From: Isoetes taiwanensis
Lineage: Eukaryota > Streptophyta > Lycopodiopsida > Isoetales > Isoetaceae
Reading direction: 5' to 3'
DNA length: 64,000 bases
Assembly: GCA_021234155.1 (NCBI GenBank)
Contig: JAJEKV010000025.1
Span: forward strand, 7,516,531-7,580,530
Both the position numbers and the translations under genes were made by a program. The stretch's first letter is position 1. Every line of letters starts with the position of its first letter. Below, in pieces: positions 1 through 12,600 of this stretch. The notes below the pieces were generated by a model. The model saw nothing but the letters and a program-made list of their open reading frames with translations. It had not been told where the DNA came from and searched no databases.

Positions 1-515
1 TATCCCAAATAAAAATGGCAATTATATCATAGCTCAAACTTGGACCCCATACCCTATTAGAAAAAGGCAAAGTGAAATGATGCCGATTGAAATAGATCAC
101 ATGAATGCAATATAGGGATAATATCAAGGTAAACAACAAGAATGACGAAAAACATAAGGTGCCAGAGATGAAAAGGACAATACATGTAGGATAATATGCC
201 ACACGGACCAGATTCGCCCCCTATGCTAACAAAGAATATACACGCAAAAAACACACCTTATGAAAAAAAAAAATCAGAATGATCAAGTGAAACCCATACA
301 ATTCACCCATAAGTGCAAAAGGCCAATGCTCTCCCATCATCCTAAAGAAATTCCAAACCAACAGAAGGACGATGTCCGCACAAAATTGAATCAGAATAAG
401 ATGAATCGTGAACAAATAACCCCAAAATATGATGCTAAGGATTACTTAAATGAAATGGACATGGGAACAAATGCAAAGAAATAGGAAGCACGCTTAAAAC
501 CGAGATTTGCACAAT

Positions 516-643
<128 letters not shown>

Positions 644-3600
644 TCCAAGCGAGAGAGAGTTGGGTCACTAAGCATGTAGCTTAAAGTGAGAAGAGGAGGA
701 GCGCCAACGACCGCGGAGCGACGCAAAAGCATCATGTGAAACCCCCCAAGAACGCCCAATGTATGCGATGAAATAGGGAGGAGATTGAGGTAGAAGGGGC
801 AGATAACGAGCTGGTCGAGAAGTTTATAGGAACGGAAACTGCTGATGTCTGGAGTGCCTAAAGTGTGGCCCGCTGCGGCTGAAGCTCCTGCAATAAGGAG
901 AAACGGGGCAGAAAGAATGGGTACGGCAGAGGCGGGAACGGGAGAGGTCGGGGGAGAAAGTGAACTGGTGTCCAAAGAGTCCGCCAGTGGGGAAAGGGAA
1001 GGCTATGCTGACGATGAGGACCAGCAAAGACGAAGCGAAGTCGTGGTGGAGAAAGCGAACTCGCAGGAGAAGAGTTGGAAGGGTTCGCGATAGACGGCAT
1101 CAGCTCACTAACCTGAAAAAGGAAATACATTATAGAACAAAAACAATGGTAAGAAGAGCCTGCCAGCCCTGAGACGAAAAAAGAGGACGCCCTGACAAAA
1201 ACAAGTCAAGTCCTCGCGGATGAGGAATCCTAGATGCACCGGCCGCCGGAGAATCAACCCAAGAAAGAGAATGCGACCAAATAAAAAGGCAATATCCAGC
1301 TAAGTAGGAACAACTCAAGCTATGCAATTGCAGATAATGCATAAACACAAGAAGAAACCAACCACGTCAATGCACATGATGCAAAAAGATGAGGCCCACT
1401 TATGCAAAACCCCCCCAAGTTGTCAATAATGATAAATAACCCAATACAAAAGCAATAAGATGAAGAGGAAAAGCCAACCTACGGTTGTGAAGAAGATGCA
1501 TAAACGTTAGAAAGACAAGATGCAACTTTGCAGATGAACAATAAATCCCAAAAAAGCTAGCTAGGTAGCAGAATCGAAAACACGACATAATAAATCGCAA
1601 AAAAGCTAGCTAGGCAGCAGAATTGGAAACATGACATAGGCAATAACGTGAAAAGAAAATGAAACCACCTTAATGCTCCGTATGCCTAAAAAAGGAAAAC
1701 AACGTTCGATAGGATCGGCAACAAGATCGACTTGAACCAGAGCACAGGCAACAATACGAAAAAAGAAAAATCAAACCATGATAATGCATAGAAATTATAA
1801 CGTTGAAAATAGTGTGATACATCGCAAATTCGAATGATGCCCAACATAAAAAATCAAAAACCATGTGAATGCCTATGATTAATAAGAGCGACATCCAAAA
1901 GAAAAACACAATTGCAAAAGAGAAAAAATCCGAAACCACCATGGGACCATGCGACATATAAAGAAACCTCCTGGCAACTAAACCCAAAATGGAAAAGGGA
2001 ACAGATGAAAAGATATACACCACCCAAACGAGAAACCCATTACAAAATCTCCTGGCGGCATCAACATCCGATAGAAAACACAAATGCAAAGGAAAAAATC
2101 GGAAACAACCATAGGAAAACACAAAATTGATAAGATCAAGGCCACGATAAATGAATATGTAAGCAAATAATCGAAACCTAAAACGACTTGAACAATATAA
2201 AATTGTGAGCTAAGGAAACATAAAAGGCTAAGAGACAAGGGACTAACCCGTGAGCCCTAAAACAAGCGCCACATTGGAATTAACAAAACAACTTTCAAAT
2301 CTATCCGCAGAAACCGGAAAAAAGAGAAACATACAGATACCGCGTAATATTGCCCCTTGAAAATATTCGAACAGAAAGCGCATATATCGGGCAGAGTCAC
2401 CGAGAATGAAGCTTAATTCGATGGAGCAGATTCGTTGTGAGGAGAAGCAGATTCGTCATGGGAAGGAGAAGCTCCGGAATTGGTGGCACCCGCCTCGGCA
2501 AGGTGCCCGTGTTCCCAACGAGATGTTTTCCTGCAGGTCCCTAGTCTTACCTTTTGCCTGACCGAGCCAAGCGCATTCTGCCCGGAGATCGAAAAGTGCA
2601 CACCGGATTCGATATAGGATATGGCAGAACCCTAGGCTAGAATAGCCAATAAAGAACCAATGCCAAAAGAATAAAAACATCTAACACATAGAAAAAAATG
2701 CCCCAGATTTAAGCAAAATGGAGGAGCCACCAAAAATGTGTCCATTGATCGTATTCTAAGACAAGAAACCGGCAAAAGTAGGTCCCATTACCAAAGCAAT
2801 GTCAAGGCAACTCTAGGTGCATAAATGACGAGGCAATTAAATTGATAGCCGTGGTGAAAACAAGAAGAGAACCCGTGATAATACTCATAAAACCCTCAAT
2901 AATCGTGAAAAGAATTCAATGACATATTGCTAGTAAAGAAATTTAGCACACAAAGCCAAATGCAAAAAGAAACGCAACGTATGGATAAGAAAAATTAGCC
3001 CTAAAAAACAGAAATGATGTCAACCGAAGTTGAGCAAATGGAGCGCTCTAGAAAATAGGCGTAAAAGCTAAAAAGCGTATGCAAGAGGAACCTAGTACAC
3101 AAGCTGAAAAAATATCATAAAACCCTTTCATTGTAAGGAAATCAATGCCCACAAGGCTATGCCCAAAAAATAGGTCCGATTACAACATAGAAATTGAAAA
3201 AATAATGATGAGGTACGTAGAGAAACAAGGAAGACGTCAATACAGTGGGCAATGCATGAAGCCAAAAAAGAAAACCATACCCAAGACCTGAACATCTTCC
3301 GTAAATACATAATAAAGAGATCGAATTGACTAGAGAGAAATGAGGAAATTCATCAAATTGATACCAGATAACCCTAACTAGAGTAGTGTTCCAAAGCCAT
3401 GTGGTAATAGCATAACTCGCCTTCTAAGGTATCTACACCACCTTTCAACAACATTTTGTAACCTTTCAAGCAAATCCCAATATAACCCATCTAGAAAATG
3501 CAAATCGAGCCATGTATATATTCAAATTGAAATGCATTATTATAGAAGCAGTCAATGCAAAAAGAAATCTGCTCGAGAAAAACAATAGCCTAAAAGAAGG

Positions 3601-3721
3601 TCGTTATAATCATTGAAAGAAGCTTACCCAATCAAATGACGGTCAAATGACGCAGGCCGCAAACCCGATCAAACAAGGCAAAGCCATATTATTGCCCGAG
3701 GCAAACAAAGCCATGGTGGAT

Positions 3722-3763
3722 CGGATGGTGTAGAAGCAGGTCCGGATGGTGTAGAAGCAGGTC
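3722..3763. repeat. 21-bp tandem duplication
   Basis: Two perfect adjacent copies of a 21-bp unit that begins CGGATGGTGTAG and ends CAGGTC. Confidence 0.9.
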
Positions 3764-4545
3764 CGGTGGTTCGGGGTCGCAGATCAAGCTTAATGAAGCA
3801 ATCCTAAAATGCTCACCGCAAGATGGGATGATCGCGATCTCGTAAGACAAAGAATTTAGTTAAGGAAAAGTCAGGTGACATCGATAGCATTGAACCGCCG
3901 CAGTTGATGAAACCATGAAATCTAACGATCGAATGGGATGTCTACCGCCAAAAATCATAACGATGTTGGCCGATGGGAATGATTACCATAGGACAATCCG
4001 CCTAGCCATCGTGATCCCGCATGCCGAATGTGCCGCCCGATCCAAATCCAACAGCCAGGATTATCCAATCAGGTTTGGGTCTCGAAGATGTTCGCTCCCC
4101 AATCACCGGCCCCTTCCTTTGTTTTCGCCTCTTTGCCAAGTTCATATTACCCCAAGACGTTTTCCTCACCCGACTGCTATAGAATGGGTGGACCAGAACG
4201 ATTCAAAGATAATGGGTTCCGGCGTCTAGAATAATGCGGGCAAGGGGTCGCCTCCATGATCCAAGTGGATGGGGCCCGAAAAGCATGGCCTGTGCTGGAT
4301 TCGACCAGACTAATGCTGCATGGTAGACCTGCGGCCCAGGAGCTCCTGCCTGGTAGCGATCTGCATGTTGGAACAAGGGAATCCAGCCGCTCCTTTCGTC
4401 TGCCAGAAAAACCGCCCCTTGCTGCTGCAAGCGTTGTATCAACCCCGGGCTTCCATGTCAAGTTCAGCCCCAGCTTGGTTCGATTAACATCGCTTCCTGC
4501 TCACGCATGAAATCTAAAGAACGTGCAAATAAAAACACAAGCAAG

Positions 4546-4604
4546 ATGCACAATTGCATTATAATCCCAGAGGCAATATGCACAATTGCATTATAATCCC
4601 AGAG
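4546..4604. repeat. 27-bp direct repeat pair
   Basis: Two identical 27-bp copies (4,546-4,572 and 4,578-4,604) separated by 5 bp. Each contains the near-palindrome TGCACAATTGCA. Confidence 0.9.
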
Positions 4605-4862
4605 TCGCAGCAACCAGTTGCTGACAAATTGGCTATAAACCTCAGACAATATGGCTTCTCCAAGAAACTAGAAATAAAACATGCATGAGAAATCAAGAAG
4701 CGGAGAGCCCTACCTCATAGCTGATTTGGCCAAATCGCCGCAAAACATGTGAGAGCCATACCTTGCCAAATCGCTTGCAGATGGATGTCATAATAACATG
4801 CAGAAATCCAGTAAGAAGATACCCAAAAATGCAAGGACGGACTGGGTCATGGTGGAGTCACA

Positions 4863-4968
4863 GGAAAAAAGGATTGAAAGGGAAGATTGGACCAACCCAG
4901 AGTCGTGGAAAAAGGATTGGAAAGGAAGATGGGATCATGGTAGTGACACGGGAAAAGGATTTGCAAAG
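4863..4968. repeat. Imperfect triplicated G/A-rich motif
   Basis: A GGAAAAAGGATT-like core recurs three times at roughly 45-bp spacing. The flanking TCATGGTGGAGTCAC-like text is also partly repeated. This is a decayed short tandem repeat with no coding signal. Confidence 0.6.
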
Positions 4969-5968
4969 GAAAAATTGAAGCTACGAGAACGAAGAATGCT
5001 GCTGTGAGAAGACGCCGATAACCAGGCGGAAAACGACAATGGCCTAATATAGGCGCTCGTCCTTTCCCAGAATGGCGATCCGATGGCTCGGATCGATGGG
5101 ATAATAGGCGGATTGCAAAAACGGACTTTATCACAGTGGATATAGCAGCAAATAATTGGCTGTGAGAATGCCAGAAACTTTACCCTGTGCAGAGAGATGG
5201 TATAAAAACTTTGTTTGATCATTACATGAGATAATCAAGATAAATTAAGAACAAGTGTTCCATCTATCTTGAATCTGTTCAGACTAAAATAAATTCCAGC
5301 TTACCTTTCAGACAGCAGATTCTTATTCTGACCCAAAATCTCCTAAAGGAAGCATCGTAACCCTGCCAATTTCGCTTGGTTTTGCTCAAAGATGAGCCCA
5401 CAAACTAAATCGTCCCCTTCTGCCAGTGTACGGCTTGGTGTATCAGGTCTGATTCATGCTTATTGCCCTGTTTCGGAAGACAGCATAATATTCTTTAAAG
5501 ATCACAAAAAATAAACAAGATAGAGGAGCAAATGTCCATTCTGTCTTGGAATAGAACAGCATGAATTCAAGCATACCTTCTGGGGTTTCGAATCTTATTC
5601 TGGCTCAGCAAAACCACTGAATAAATCTATTGGCACTGCCGAATCTGATCGCTTATGCTCTAAGAAGAGCAATCCGGCCAAATCGGCCTCTTCTAACACA
5701 AATCGGCCAGTTCATAAGCTCGACCCCATTTGCAAAGAATGGTTTACCAAAGAGCTGGTAGTAACAGGGAGGGCACCCTGCCCTAACTTACAGCCAAATA
5801 CGAAGAACCATGGCTGTGTCGGAATGAGAAAATGGTTAAGCACTAGCCCAATCAGATATGATTCTGCATCAGTTTCAAGTATTAAGCAGAGAGGCGGTGT
5901 TGGAACGGGGCTGGATGACCGAGCATTTACAGGCAGCAGCCAGTTTTTAGCAGTCATCAGCATATGCT

Positions 5969-5990
5969 AGGTATATGCCGGCATATACCT
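5969..5990. repeat. Perfect 22-bp palindrome
   Basis: The half-arm AGGTATATGCC is followed immediately by its exact reverse complement with no spacer. A second imperfect inverted repeat (GGGTTTGCCCC against GGGGCAACCC) follows at about 6,009-6,034, immediately before segment A copy 1. Confidence 0.9.
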
Positions 5991-6089
5991 GGATATGCCC
6001 ACATACCCAGATAAACGAGGGTTTGCCCCCCCTAGGGGCAACCCAAAAAATTAGAATTTGAGTATTTTCAGCATCATTCTCATTCTCAT

Positions 6090-6230
6090 CCCATAGACAT
6101 GTTTTTACTATTTATTATGATTATTGCGTTGTGTAGAATAGAATAGAATAGAATAGAGTATAAAAGGAATATTTAGGCATTCTAATCCCATAGACATGTT
6201 TTGACTATTTATTATGATTATTGTATTATA
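6090..6230. repeat. Direct repeat around a (TAGAA)n tract
   Basis: The phrase CCCATAGACATGTTTT plus ACTATTTATTATGATTATTG occurs twice about 97 bp apart. Between the copies lies a (TAGAA)n microsatellite at about 6,135-6,157 with about 4-5 units. Segment A copy 2 has about 10 units at the same place, so the tract length has changed since the duplication. Confidence 0.85.
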
Positions 6231-6734
6231 TAAAATACCATCATACAAAAGGAATATATAAGCAATCGCTGTAAACAATGTAATCTCAATCACTGTGAAA
6301 GATGTTATTGAAAAATATGAATATGTGCTTCTAGAGTTCGGGCAATCACAAGCTGTTTATTCGGATCATACAATCACAGACTGCTTATGCAAAGGACTTT
6401 GGGACTCAATATTTGCTGATGCGACTTCTTCTTGCCATACTCCATTAATGATTAAATCCTTCTGATCTTAAGTAGTAATGCATTGCATCTTTAAGTCCAG
6501 GTTTTATATGTGCGGAGTGGTGACACAAATCCCAATGGCCCATATAAAAAAATAGAAAATTTTAACGAATGGAAATGCTTATATTTGGTAGTGAGACTTT
6601 AAAATATCAAAACGAACAAGAAGCATTTGATCGTGATCAAAACTTCAAAACAGATAAAAAAGAGCGTTCTCTTTAGAATTCATCAGAATAGCCTGATCAA
6701 TAATAAACTATTTGATATATAGACGATAACATCC

Positions 6735-6995
6735 TCCCCTTTAAACTAAGGTAGTTTCGCATACGACTCGCATTCTCGATGACTATAAACAAGTCACAAG
6801 GCCAGTCCAAGACCTCCATTGGTAACTATCTATCAAATGCCATTCTTCCCGCATGGCTAGCTCTATGTTGCATTCTCAAGGTGCATCACATAACATGGAG
6901 TGTAAGTCTATATGCAAGACACCCCAAGACAAGGAGCACTAGTAAAAAGCAAAAGGAGATTCACTCCAAATGTTATCTATAAAGATATACTACTA
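6735..6995 (+). pseudogene. Helitron-type PIF1-like helicase C-terminus, relic
   Basis: The reading frame contains RLAFSMTINKSQGQS, which matches the conserved C-terminal motif of PIF1-family helicases carried by Helitrons. After a frame change the DNA reads HG-stop-LYVAFSR and then TPNVIYKDIL, corresponding to the usual HGQLYVALSR and NVVYKE-type ending of these proteins. Helitron proteins combine a rolling-circle Rep nuclease with this helicase. Only the last ~90 codons can be seen, with a stop at the codon before FRIRLAF (CAG in copy 2) and at least one frame change. I found no Rep domain in the window. Confidence 0.75.
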
Positions 6996-7039
6996 GATGA
7001 AATTGCTTCTTAACTCATCATATACCCGAGTAGCCATGT

Positions 7040-7137
7040 ACTACCTCTTCAATGTGTAATTTTGAAGATGTCCAAAATGAAACTTAATTGTAGAGTTATT
7101 GCGTTATTCTCTTCTTAATTCTGACACCTAACTAATG
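7040..7137 (+). mobile_element. Helitron 3'-terminal region lacking its hairpin
   Basis: This AT-rich stretch follows the helicase relic directly and is homologous to 12,676-12,755 (both end GACACCTAACTAATGC). There the same sequence runs on into a hairpin and CTAG terminus. Here it is cut off by the TIR element starting at 7,138. Confidence 0.65.
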
Positions 7138-7259
7138 CACAACAAAAAAGATGCTCCTATACCCCAGAAAATACCCCCCAACAGTGCCTATATGATCCTC
7201 TTTTTCTATAGAACAATGGAGGATAAAATGAATTTCTAGAATCGGGGTATTTGGCCACA

Positions 7260-7560
7260 ATCCCCCTTTTCCTCATTTGTAAGACAATACCCTGTTACGC
7301 TGGTATCACAATCCCCCATTCAATAATTGTAAATTTATATCCTGTTCTCATTTATAAGATAATACCCCGTTTCAAATAATACCCTCTTTCAATCATACCT
7401 TATTTGTAAGATAATACCCTAGTTCATATAATACCCTGTTTCAATAAGATACCCTGTTGTCATTTGTAAGATAATTCCATGTTTCAAATAATACCCTATT
7501 ATCATTTGTAAGATAATACTCTGCTATTATTTGTAAAATAATACTCATTATTTTCAAAAA
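7260..7560. repeat. Degenerate C-rich minisatellite, left subterminal
   Basis: Repeated phrases of the type CATTTGTAAGATAATACCCTGTTTCAAATAATACCC occur with many variants. The same array is in segment A copy 2 at about 20,935-21,230. Phrases such as CCCCTTTTCCTCATTTGTAA are shared with the array at 12,285-12,500. Confidence 0.75.
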
Positions 7561-8523
7561 CAAATTGATAAGTGATCAGTAACAAATTGATAGATTTCTT
7601 ATTATTTCAAAAACAAGAGTAACAAATAGTTCAGATTTCAAGATTATATCGGTTACAACTGCATTTATTGGCTAATAAATCTTAGCAGCCGCTTGAAGAT
7701 TATCAAATATTTCCTTTTTTCTCAAAAGAGTCTAATATTCAAAAATATAATTAGATTCAGAGTAGTACTTTCATCGTTTTGTGTAAAAGGCAGCCAAGGA
7801 ACTATAATTTCCCATTCATGCTTCAAACCATTAGTGAGAAACTTTTCTGTTGCACCCTAGCCAACTGATGCGCTAGCATATCTCTGCAATATTTCTACAC
7901 TAACATATTTCTGCAATGCTGGAATGAACCTTTTGATATTGGTATTTGATCTTTACCTATTTGGGTCCATGCCTGTTTTTAAATTTGTCATTAGCCATAT
8001 TCAGATATTACGTTTCTTAAAACTATAAATTCTAACCTATTATTCGTGGCTCCCCGCTATCATCCAGCCTTTGATCTTTGGTTGTCACGTGAAGTACAAA
8101 AGCCAAAATAATTTTTTGCTCTCCAAAATAGATTATTGCTTGAGGGCCATACTCCCATACTCCCTTGCAGATGAGACCTTCAATTCAATATGTGAATCAC
8201 TATTCTTTGGTTATGGATGAAACCAAAACACTTTCACTTTTTGTACTTCATAGATGCCCGCTGGTCGTCTGCACCAGGACCTTGCTTCCATTTCATGCAT
8301 CACATATTGAACATAAATCCCAAAGGTCCACATAAACTCACGCCTTCAATTGTTCAAAGCAAAACAACCCTCAAGACTTGCCGTAAGAACAAGGAGCCTA
8401 GGCAGTCTTCATGCAATTACCGTCGTGGTTACTTGCCTGCAAATATATAGGCATAATATGTGAGACAATTCTAAAGATAGTACAAGAGTGTTGCAGTGAT
8501 ACAAGAGTGTTGCAGTGAATAAT

Positions 8524-8931
8524 TTACAAAGTTTCACCCGCGTATAGAGCAGTGACTACACAAGAAGCTCTATCCATAGACCTGTTAGCAAGCAAATGAG
8601 TGTATTTGTCGTTTATAAAATTAACTTCAAAAAATGTATACCTGCATCCTCGATGCATAGAAATATATGCTCCACAGTTACAGTTATTAGGTACGTCCAA
8701 CCTCTTCCACAGTCTGCAAATAATAGGATACAAATCATTTAGGCATCCATACATCATTCTCAACACAGGTGCAAGTGAAGCAGGCAGTGATACTTTATGG
8801 TTGGCCAGTCTATTTCTAGTACGCAGATCTCCTTGTGTTACAAATTGTGGTATGTTTACTTTCCCATCACCCATAAGCATATGGACACTATGAAATAATT
8901 GTAAGTATTCTGTTTTTGTTAAACAGGTCAA
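8524..8931 (-). CDS. Unrecognised ORF, copy 1 (135 codons)
   Basis: An open frame with a balanced residue mix and a cysteine/histidine cluster (CNCGAYISMHRGC near residues 83-95). I do not recognise the family. The copy at 22,214-22,663 is almost identical and also intact, with a 14-residue longer N-terminus, so the frame has survived the duplication. It sits inside the TIR unit, downstream of the helicase relic and on the opposite strand, so it may be a captured gene fragment or a remnant transposon protein. No start context or introns can be confirmed. Confidence 0.35.
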   Translation of the reverse strand: MTCLTKTEYLQLFHSVHMLMGDGKVNIPQFVTQGDLRTRNRLANHKVSLPASLAPVLRMMYGCLNDLYPIICRLWKRLDVPNNCNCGAYISMHRGCRYTFFEVNFINDKYTHLLANRSMDRASCVVTALYAGETL

Positions 8932-9171
8932 ATCGTTAATTGTTGCAAGAAAGTTACCTGGTCAGTGAGCAGTCAGTACTTTTTGCAGTTGTATTTGACT
9001 GCATCCTACAAAAAGAAGCAAAATGCCACCCTTCCATCTTCAAAAGCATGACAAAGTAGGAAACTATACAAAGTGATTGTGACAAATAGCTAGGTAGCAT
9101 ACCCGGAAGATTTGTCATCGTCAGGGCCAGTCTAGACAAGCACCGGTTCCATCTTGTCTATTGCAACTATT

Positions 9172-9990
9172 ATGAAATGAAATGAAATGAAATGAAATTC
9201 AAATTGATCACGCCCACTTAGGACCTTGAAGGCCATGGAGCGAATGCATACAAAATAAATTTTGTTCAAATTTTTAAAACTAGAGAGCGATGTGCTTCTA
9301 TAGTTTTCAAATAAAGACCAAGTGTCATAGGGTCCCTGTCTAACAAAGAGAAAAAATCAACCTCATTGATACAAAACTTATCTCGAATCTCTTCGTATGC
9401 TGAGCAGTGTAAGAATGTGTGGGTTTCATCTTCGACTATGTTCATGCCACAAACCTTACAAAAATCTCTCTTCCTTGGGATCTTCGACCACACTTTGTTT
9501 CCACATGTAACCGGTATGAAGCCTGGTTCTCAGATATCTGGCGATGAATCTTTTTGATATCCGGGGATTTGGGCTCTCGATAGTTTTGCTCTCAGTATAT
9601 ACCAATAAAGGGATTTATATCTGAAATGTATTTAACCATCGTGAACCCTTCTCCACCCGTGAGCCGATCTACGACACATTGGTTCCGCACTAAATCTCTG
9701 GCACCTAGTTCAGTATCTGGTAAATGACGTAGGGATATCCCCCACCTCTCCGCCCATACAATCACATCATGGTACCGTCCTGATGTTTTAGATTGAGATA
9801 GAGCTAACTTGGACAACCGTCCATCGGCCTGCTTGTGGATCCTCATAACAAAATTTAAGGTCTGATATAAGGCCTCAGCTTCAAGAGGGAGCATGCCAGT
9901 CTCGGCCAGCAGTATCGCATATGGGATTATAGGTTCAGTCTTCATATTTGGGAATAGGGACCTCAAGTCACTAATGATGAATTTCTAGTT
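9172..9990 (-). pseudogene. LINE ORF2 C-terminus with (ATTTC)n tail
   Basis: Read on the minus strand, 9,966-9,592 encodes a 124-aa piece like the region after reverse transcriptase in LINEs. 9,493-9,266 encodes a CxxC...HxxxxC zinc-knuckle segment (FCKVCGMNIVEDETHTFLHC) typical of LINE ORF2 ends. Frame changes separate the two. The 3' end is a pentanucleotide tail of about five units at 9,172-9,198. Segment A copy 2 lacks most of this but keeps its more 5' part. Confidence 0.7.
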
Positions 9991-10370
9991 GCTCATATAT
10001 CAAGGCCTAGAATCGGCCATAACATCAAGCCCTCAAATTGACCTTTTCCTTTTTCCATTTTACATGGCTTCTTATAAGAAACTATCAGGGTCTTGAATTT
10101 CTGTGAATAGGAGATTAAAAATTAAGGAGTTAGTGCAAGCCAGAGTTGGTGAAAGCAATGAGTCCCTTAAGGACAATATCTTCAACTCCTTGCATATTTT
10201 AATCGCCATTGCCGCATCAATAAGCTTATATGGGGCAATTCATCGGCAGTTGAATAAGATCAAAGAAATCGTAATAAAATATAAGGGTGGTTTTAAGGCT
10301 CTAGCGACATATCTTTGTGGCCGGATATTTGTATGGTCCAGCTCCCATCGCCAAAATATCCTTTAGGCTA

Positions 10371-10800
10371 TTTTTTTTTTTTTTTTTTTGAAGAAGCGTG
10401 TGATCAATATATTAAAAGAATGGTAATGTTACAAAGCAAGTGAGGAGGAAGGAGAAGCGCCCCAAAGAAACAATGATACCTCGACACTCCACAACAAAGT
10501 CACGTAAAAAACCGCAACTCTCTACTTCTGCATACAAACCGACCATCACCATCTACAACACCCAAGAAGTCCCGCCAAATGGCAAACTTCCGCTCTACTA
10601 ATCCGCGGAACACCCGTAAAGCTTTGAAATAGCTTGTACCGAAGTCGAGGAATCGAGAGGCCGCAGTCTTTGAATCCCCCCGCCGCCGCTTCCAAATCAG
10701 CCACACCAACCAAGCCACGCACAGATGCAAGGCTATTCATCTGCAGTTGAACCGATAAAAGAAATGGATACAAAGTGAAAAACTTGGCTTACAGTGCAAG
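10371..10800 (-). mobile_element. Poly(A)-ended retroposon, copy 1
   Basis: On the minus strand a stretch ending TTGTAACATTACCATTC, then TTTTAATATATTGATCACAC, runs into about 20 A residues (plus-strand T run at 10,371-10,390). A 3' end of this form is typical of poly(A)-tailed plant retroposons. Short ORFs upstream are not recognisable. Segment A copy 2 has the same feature with a longer A tract (about 23,303-23,326). Confidence 0.5.
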
Positions 10801-11125
10801 CGGCTTACCCTTTCTGGCCGAAAATATGTATGGTGCAGCATCGCCAAGCTGATAAGATCGCCATAGCTGGAAACTCTATTTTCAGATTTTATAGAAAACC
10901 CTTGAAATGCAGAGTTGGAATGGCATGCAACATGCACTCCAGGGGTATGGGAGGAGATCTGCAGCTCTGATCAATGCATCCGCTGACATCAAACATTAAA
11001 AAGTTATTTTGCTTCATCGCATATCATGAGAGGTCTCCCCCGCCCCCACCCTTTTTCCTTTAAAATTTTAAAGTCATATGAATTTAAGAATTTTTAGCCT
11101 CCTTTAAGAATTTTTTTTTGTATTA

Positions 11126-11286
11126 TAGAAAAATCGTTTATAGGTTTTATTGGGGTAAATATTTTGGTGGCGCGCCAGCAAGGGGCGGCGAGTGGCGGAG
11201 GCCAGCGAGGGTGTGAGCAAATGGAGGCCGCTGAAGTCGCCCATGCCGTAGAGCTGGCGTAGTAAAATCTATAAACAATTTTTCTA
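11126..11286. repeat. Foldback element, decayed copy
   Basis: Arms of 18 bp (11,126-11,143 and 11,269-11,286) are inverted with one mismatch around a GC-rich centre. In the duplicate at 24,081-24,220 the centre has a further perfect 13-bp GC-rich inverted pair that is no longer intact here. Confidence 0.75.
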
Positions 11287-11293
11287 AAATGTA

Positions 11294-11919
11294 AAGATAC
11301 TTTTATTGAAATTATCTGCAAGCGATGGCGGTGGTAGGTTGTGATCCACTTTCTTCCTAGATGTTCGTGTGATATGGGCTTTGATCCAGGCTATAGCCGG
11401 AGCTTTTATGACAGATTCTTTCAGAGTATAGCTTCTTTATATTTTCCAGGTTTTCTCATGGCCATGGCGGGAGGCTTGTTGCATGTGGCCTTGTTGCAGA
11501 TGCAGATCTGGCAGATGTAGAACCAAGCTTCTGCGAAATGTATTACCCTGATTCGGCAACCAAGCTTTTGCGAAATGAAATACCCTGGTTTGCTTTGCCA
11601 GAACTCCATATTCCAGCTTGGAAAGGTTTTAACATGCTTGCTTGATGGATCTGTGGGAAAAAATGGTTTCCTCTGTGTTTTAGCTTGCAAACCTTCTACT
11701 AATCCTTTATTTCTAAACACAAAGCCAGAGCGCGTCCAACAAATCGTAGTGATGCTCTGTTTTTGCTCCTTTGCAATGAATCATGGACTCGTAGTGATGC
11801 TCTGTTTTTGCTCCTTCTTTGCAATGAATCGTGGCGGCGCCACTCCTAAAAATGCGGGAAGGATTATGGGTTGTAATTTTAGTGTAAATAGCCCATAATT
11901 TCAATAAAAGTATCTTTAC
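11294..11919. mobile_element. Short inverted-repeat unit, about 626 bp
   Basis: A 23-bp sequence at 11,294-11,316 (starting TAAAGATACTTTTATTG) occurs as an exact reverse complement at 11,897-11,919. This may be a miniature DNA element. Segment A copy 2 has the left arm but ends before the right arm. Inside are two local duplications: AACCAAGCTT...GCGAAATG units at about 11,522-11,587, and a roughly 45-bp unit repeated at 11,745-11,789 and 11,790-11,837. Confidence 0.55.
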
Positions 11920-12009
11920 TTTGGCGTATATCTAGCAAATGGTGTAGCAAACCCAGGGACAACTCTTGGGGCGTATATCTACACCATTAGCTAGACATGG
12001 AAAAATGGT

Positions 12010-12285
12010 TTGCATAACAGAACCCTCATGCAAAGGAAGGCTTTCAAGTTCAACAAAGTACTTTACAAGGGTACTATTTACAAAGAAGGAGATTATGTGT
12101 CAACAGAGGACTTCAAGTGCAACATAACATCAATAGTTGTCCATGAGTGTGAAGGACAACTCAAGAGCTATTACACTGCAATGTGCTTCTCCCTGCATGG
12201 CAAGGAGCCACTCACACAAGCATGGATTCTTTCTTTGGATGAGACCTCTTTGAAGATAGGGTTTATCAGCTGTTTTTTTCGGTAA
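12010..12285 (+). CDS. Unrecognised exon-like ORF (91 codons)
   Basis: The central part (about residues 10-80) looks like real coding sequence, with mixed charged and aromatic residues (FKFNKVLYKGTIYKEGDYV). It could be part of a chromatin-reader-like beta fold such as BAH, but that is a guess from the GDYV-type pattern. It lies inside the TIR unit just before the right subterminal minisatellite and has no recognisable partner exon. Confidence 0.3.
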   Translation: MHNRTLMQRKAFKFNKVLYKGTIYKEGDYVSTEDFKCNITSIVVHECEGQLKSYYTAMCFSLHGKEPLTQAWILSLDETSLKIGFISCFFR

Positions 12286-12600
12286 TTCCCCTTTTATCTA
12301 AAAATACCCCAATTCACAAATTCCCTTTTGAACCAGTCCTCATTTGTAAAAATACCCTAATTCATTTGCAAATTCCCCTTTTGAATCAGTCCCCTTTTCT
12401 TGAAAATACCCCAACACATTCGCAAATTCCCTTTTGACCAAATCCCTCTTTCATGAAAATACCCCGATGTGCATTGGCAATTCCCTATTTCTACTAAGTC
12501 CCCCCATTAGAATATACCCCTTTTTTTCAAGAATCCCATGTTTCTACTAATGTTCCCCGGTACAATATAGCCCTTTTTTTAAAGAATCCCCATTGCAAAG
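12285..12600. repeat. C-rich minisatellite, about 53-bp period
   Basis: Four or more degenerate units of the form AATTCCCCTTTTGAA...ATACCCC...GCA occur near the right end of the TIR unit. Phrases are shared with the left-end array at 7,260-7,560 and are in the same orientation. Confidence 0.75.

Larger units (their letters stand above)
6043..11492. repeat. Segment A, copy 1 of a 5-kb direct duplication
   Basis: Nearly base-for-base the same as 19,661-24,426, with the same order of internal features. Homology begins at a short poly-A followed by TTAGAATTTGAG and ends after GTTGCATGTGGCCTT. Copy 1 keeps about 760 bp of LINE 3' sequence (about 9,170-9,928) that copy 2 has lost. Outside these limits the flanks are unrelated. 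Both copies contain helicase, LINE and foldback relics, so the unit is a compound of transposable elements, not a host gene cluster. Confidence 0.93.

Noticed and set aside
10500-10773. Minus-strand ORFs in the poly(A) retroposon as a real protein
   Set aside because: Neither frame shows a known LINE or host domain, and the copy in segment A copy 2 has different frames.
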